6,389 nt of DNA from Bacteroidota bacterium. GTDB lineage: Bacteria; Bacteroidota; Rhodothermia; Rhodothermales; JAAAOL01. The notes beneath the pieces are model-generated. The model saw only the letters and a list, made by a program, of their open reading frames with translations. It was not told the DNA's origin and searched no databases. Made by a program: the position numbers and the translations under genes. The DNA is taken from contig JAAAOL010000333.1 of NCBI GenBank assembly GCA_009908885.1, positions 1 to 6,389 on the forward strand, given 5' to 3'. This document shows, piece after piece, positions 3,879 to 6,389 of this stretch (the stretch's first letter is position 1; the number at the start of each line of letters is the position of its first letter).

Positions 3879-6389
3879 ATGCTAAGTACGAATGGTCAGC
3901 TTGGCGCTGCAAAGCGCCCGAGCTTCGCGCGCACGCGAACCGTTCAGGACTATCCCGACTTTCTCGAAGTACAACTTAAATCCTTCCACGACTTTGTGCA
4001 AGCCGACGTCCCTCCGGAGGAGCGGGAGGACATCGGCTTGCAGGCTGTTTTTAAGGAGCACTTCCCGATTACGGACAGCCGCGAGCGCTACACGCTCGAA
4101 TTCATCCACTACGATCTCGACGCACCGAAGCACTCCGTGGAGGAGTGCATCGCGCAGGGGCTCAGCTTTTCCGTGCCGCTCAAGGCGAAGCTGCGTCTGT
4201 CGAGCAAGCACGACGACGAGGAGGATGAGGCCGAGGAGGCCATCGAGCAAGAGGTCTATCTGGGCAACCTGCCGTTCATGACCGAGCAGGGCACCTTCGT
4301 GATCAACGGCGCCGAGCGCGTCGTTGTCTCGCAGCTGCACCGCTCGCCCGGGGTGTTCTTCAACATGAGCATCCACAACAACGGCACGGAGCTGTTCTCC
4401 GCCCGCGTCATCCCGTTCCGGGGGTCCTGGGTCGAGTTCTCGACGGACGTCTCGGACGTGCTTTGGGCCTACATCGACCGCAAGAAGAAGGTGCCCGTCA
4501 CGACGTTGCTGCGGGCGCTTGGCTTCTCCGACACGGAGGAGCTGATTAAGATTTTCGAGCTGGCCGAGGATGTGACGGTAGAGAGCGAGGACGACTTGGA
4601 GGCGGTCGTGGGCCGCCGCCTCGCCACGTCGGTGACCATCGAGAAGATCACCGAGATCATCGATGAGGATACCGGCGAAGTGATCGACGAGGAGCGGGAG
4701 CGCGAAGTGCTGCTGCCCGCCGACCACGAGCTGGAAGTGGACGATTACGAAGTCCTCGACGAGCACGGCATCACCAAGATCTTCGTCCTGCCGGAAGAGA
4801 CCGAAGAGGACGACCTCGACAAGGGGACGCTGGTCGAGACGCTCAAGAAGGACCCGGCGCACTCGGAAGAGGAGGCGCTGGAGCACCTGTACATGCAGCT
4901 CCGTGGCTCGGAGGCGCCAGACCTGGACACGGCACGTGGCGTGCTCGACCGGCTCTTCTTCTCCGAAAAACGCTACGACCTGGGCGACGTGGGCCGCTAC
5001 CGCATCAACAGGCGGCTCGACATCGACGTCCCGTTCGATACGCTGGTGCTGACGGAAGATGATATTATCGCCATCATCAAGGAGCTAGTCCGGCTCCAGA
5101 ACGGCAAGAGCAGCGTCGACGACATCGACCACCTGGGCAACCGCCGCGTGCGGACCGTCGGCGAGCAGCTGGGCAGTCAGTTCTCGCTGGGCCTCGCCCG
5201 CATGGCGCGCACCATTAAGGAACGCATGAACCTGCGGGATGCTGACAGCCACACGCCGCAGGACCTGGTGAATGCACGGACGGTGTCGAGCGTGATCAAC
5301 ACGTTCTTCGGCACCAACCAGCTCAGCCAGTTCATGGATCAGACGAACCCGCTGGCCGAGCTGACGCACAAGCGCCGCATGTCGGCGCTCGGGCCGGGCG
5401 GTTTGACGCGGGAACGCGCCGGGTTCGAGGTGCGCGACGTGCACTACACCCACTATGGGCGGCTGTGCCCGATCGAGACGCCGGAGGGGCCCAACATCGG
5501 TCTTATCTCTAGCCTCTGCGTGCACGCCAAGATCAACGACTTCGGCTTCATCGAGACGCCGTACCGCCTCGTAGAAGACGGGGTCGTGACCGACCAGATC
5601 GACTTCCTCTCCGCCGAGGAGGAAGACAAAGCCGTCATCGCGCAGGCCAACGCGCCGCTCGATGACGATGGCAACTTTATGAACGACCGCGTCAAGTGCC
5701 GCTATCGGGGCGACTTCCCGATCGTGCCGCCGGAAGACGTGCAGTACATGGACGTGGCGCCGAACCAGATCGTCTCGCCCTCGGCCAGTCTGATTCCGTT
5801 CCTGGAGCACGACGACGCCAACCGCGCCCTGATGGGCTCGAACATGCAGCGTCAGGCCGTGCCCCTGTTGCGGTCCGACTCGCCGATCGTGGGCACGGGG
5901 CTGGAAGCGCGCACGGCCCGCGACTCGCGCGCCGTCATCGTGGCCGAAGGGCCGGGCACCGTCGAGTACGTGGACGCCCGAAAGATCATCGTCCGTTACG
6001 ACGAGGACAAAGAGGACTCGGCCGTCACGTTCGAGGAGCCGCTCAAGACGTACGAGCTGACCAAGTTCCGCCGTACGAACCAGGACACGTGCATCAATCA
6101 GAAGCCCATCGTTAAGACAGGGCAGCGCGTACAGAAAAATACGGTGCTGGCCGACGGCTTCTCGACCGACAAGGGCGAGCTCGCCCTCGGCAAGAACGTG
6201 CTGGTGGCCTTCATGCCCTGGCGCGGCTACAACTTCGAGGACGCCATCGTGATCTCCGAGCGCCTCGTGCAGGACGACGTCTACACGTCGGTCCACATCG
6301 AGGAGTACGAGCTCCAGGTCCGCGATACCAAGCGTGGCGAGGAGGAGCTGACGCGCGAGATCCCGAACGTCTCTGAGGAGGCGACCAAG
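3879..6389 (+). CDS. rpoB: DNA-directed RNA polymerase subunit beta (partial, N-terminal 837 residues)
   Basis: RpoB is one of the two large catalytic subunits of RNA polymerase. The frame is open from ATG 3879 to the window end with no stop; roughly a third of the usual 1,270-1,300 residues lies beyond the edge. The start is MLSTNGQLGAAKRPSF, leading into DYPDFLEVQLKSFHDFVQAD. The beta-lobe has FVINGAERVVVSQLHRSPGV and the FCB-like HNNGTELFSARVIPF. The rifampicin pocket FFGTNQLSQFMDQ (476-488) and THKRRMSALGPGG carries D487, H497 and S502, equal to E. coli D516, H526 and S531, so no classic resistance change is seen. PIETPEGPNIGLI lies at 531-543 and MPWRGYNFEDAIV, with E787/D788 near the active site, starts at 779. 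An acidic run (DDEEDEAEEAIEQE, 112-125) may reflect salt adaptation. No Shine-Dalgarno precedes the ATG. Confidence 0.98.
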   Translation, partial: MLSTNGQLGAAKRPSFARTRTVQDYPDFLEVQLKSFHDFVQADVPPEEREDIGLQAVFKEHFPITDSRERYTLEFIHYDLDAPKHSVEECIAQGLSFSVPLKAKLRLSSKHDDEEDEAEEAIEQEVYLGNLPFMTEQGTFVINGAERVVVSQLHRSPGVFFNMSIHNNGTELFSARVIPFRGSWVEFSTDVSDVLWAYIDRKKKVPVTTLLRALGFSDTEELIKIFELAEDVTVESEDDLEAVVGRRLATSVTIEKITEIIDEDTGEVIDEEREREVLLPADHELEVDDYEVLDEHGITKIFVLPEETEEDDLDKGTLVETLKKDPAHSEEEALEHLYMQLRGSEAPDLDTARGVLDRLFFSEKRYDLGDVGRYRINRRLDIDVPFDTLVLTEDDIIAIIKELVRLQNGKSSVDDIDHLGNRRVRTVGEQLGSQFSLGLARMARTIKERMNLRDADSHTPQDLVNARTVSSVINTFFGTNQLSQFMDQTNPLAELTHKRRMSALGPGGLTRERAGFEVRDVHYTHYGRLCPIETPEGPNIGLISSLCVHAKINDFGFIETPYRLVEDGVVTDQIDFLSAEEEDKAVIAQANAPLDDDGNFMNDRVKCRYRGDFPIVPPEDVQYMDVAPNQIVSPSASLIPFLEHDDANRALMGSNMQRQAVPLLRSDSPIVGTGLEARTARDSRAVIVAEGPGTVEYVDARKIIVRYDEDKEDSAVTFEEPLKTYELTKFRRTNQDTCINQKPIVKTGQRVQKNTVLADGFSTDKGELALGKNVLVAFMPWRGYNFEDAIVISERLVQDDVYTSVHIEEYELQVRDTKRGEEELTREIPNVSEEATK

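Noticed and set aside
3882..4886. Minus-strand open frame of 334 codons opposite the start of rpoB
   Set aside because: Antisense shadow of the rpoB N-terminal part with no recognisable family features.
5304..5390. Possible rifampicin-resistance change in rpoB
   Set aside because: The residues matching E. coli D516, H526 and S531 are the sensitive-type D, H and S; the other differences are ordinary lineage variation.
5085..6296. Minus-strand open frame of 403 codons opposite rpoB
   Set aside because: Fully antisense to conserved RpoB regions including the rifampicin pocket; a shadow of GC-biased codon use.

Overview
The window is a classic bacterial translation/transcription gene cluster, all on the + strand: the 3' end of tuf (EF-Tu), a tRNA-Trp(CCA) gene, secE, nusG, rplK (L11), rplA (L1), rplJ (L10), rplL (L7/L12) and the first 837 codons of rpoB (RNA polymerase beta), which runs off the right edge. 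Every gene is intact apart from the two cut by the window ends. I see no mobile element, CRISPR array, phage gene or foreign gene.

The organism looks like a GC-rich member of the Bacteroidota/Rhodothermota side of the FCB group, possibly a salt-adapted one like Salinibacter. The clues are a GC-biased third codon position, near absence of Shine-Dalgarno sequences, a beta subunit whose beta-lobe sequence (HNNGTELFSARVIPF, then AYIDRKKKVPVTTLLRA) resembles Bacteroidota proteins, and acidic Glu/Asp-rich stretches in beta and L7/L12. The assignment is from memory of the families, not a search.

Layout: 1-118 tuf tail; 119-168 spacer with a 9-bp hairpin; 169-244 tRNA-Trp; 245-320 spacer with a 13-bp hairpin; 321-500 secE; 540-1088 nusG; 1089-1245 leader before rplK; 1246-1686 rplK; 1687-1774 spacer; 1775-2488 rplA; 2489-2533 short spacer; 2534-3064 rplJ; 3065-3190 spacer; 3191-3571 rplL; 3572-3878 a 307-base structured spacer; 3879-6389 rpoB. 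The genes supply the tRNA-delivery factor, one tRNA, a core subunit of the Sec translocon, an elongation/pausing factor, the proteins of the L1 and L7/L12 ribosomal stalks, and the catalytic subunit of RNA polymerase.

The coding content is ordinary; the interest is in the spacers. The spacers before rplK and rplA carry two copies of the same bipartite RNA fold (outer stem GCGG/CCGC, internal loop GA opposite G-N-N-GGCA, inner stem GTCC/GGAC). It resembles the L1-binding part of 23S rRNA, so L1 may control rplK and rplA separately. A fold with similar geometry but different loop bases lies just before the only good ribosome binding site in the window, that of rplL. The rplL-rpoB spacer is packed with five successive hairpins and probably holds an attenuator or processing region that lowers rpoB expression relative to the ribosomal proteins.
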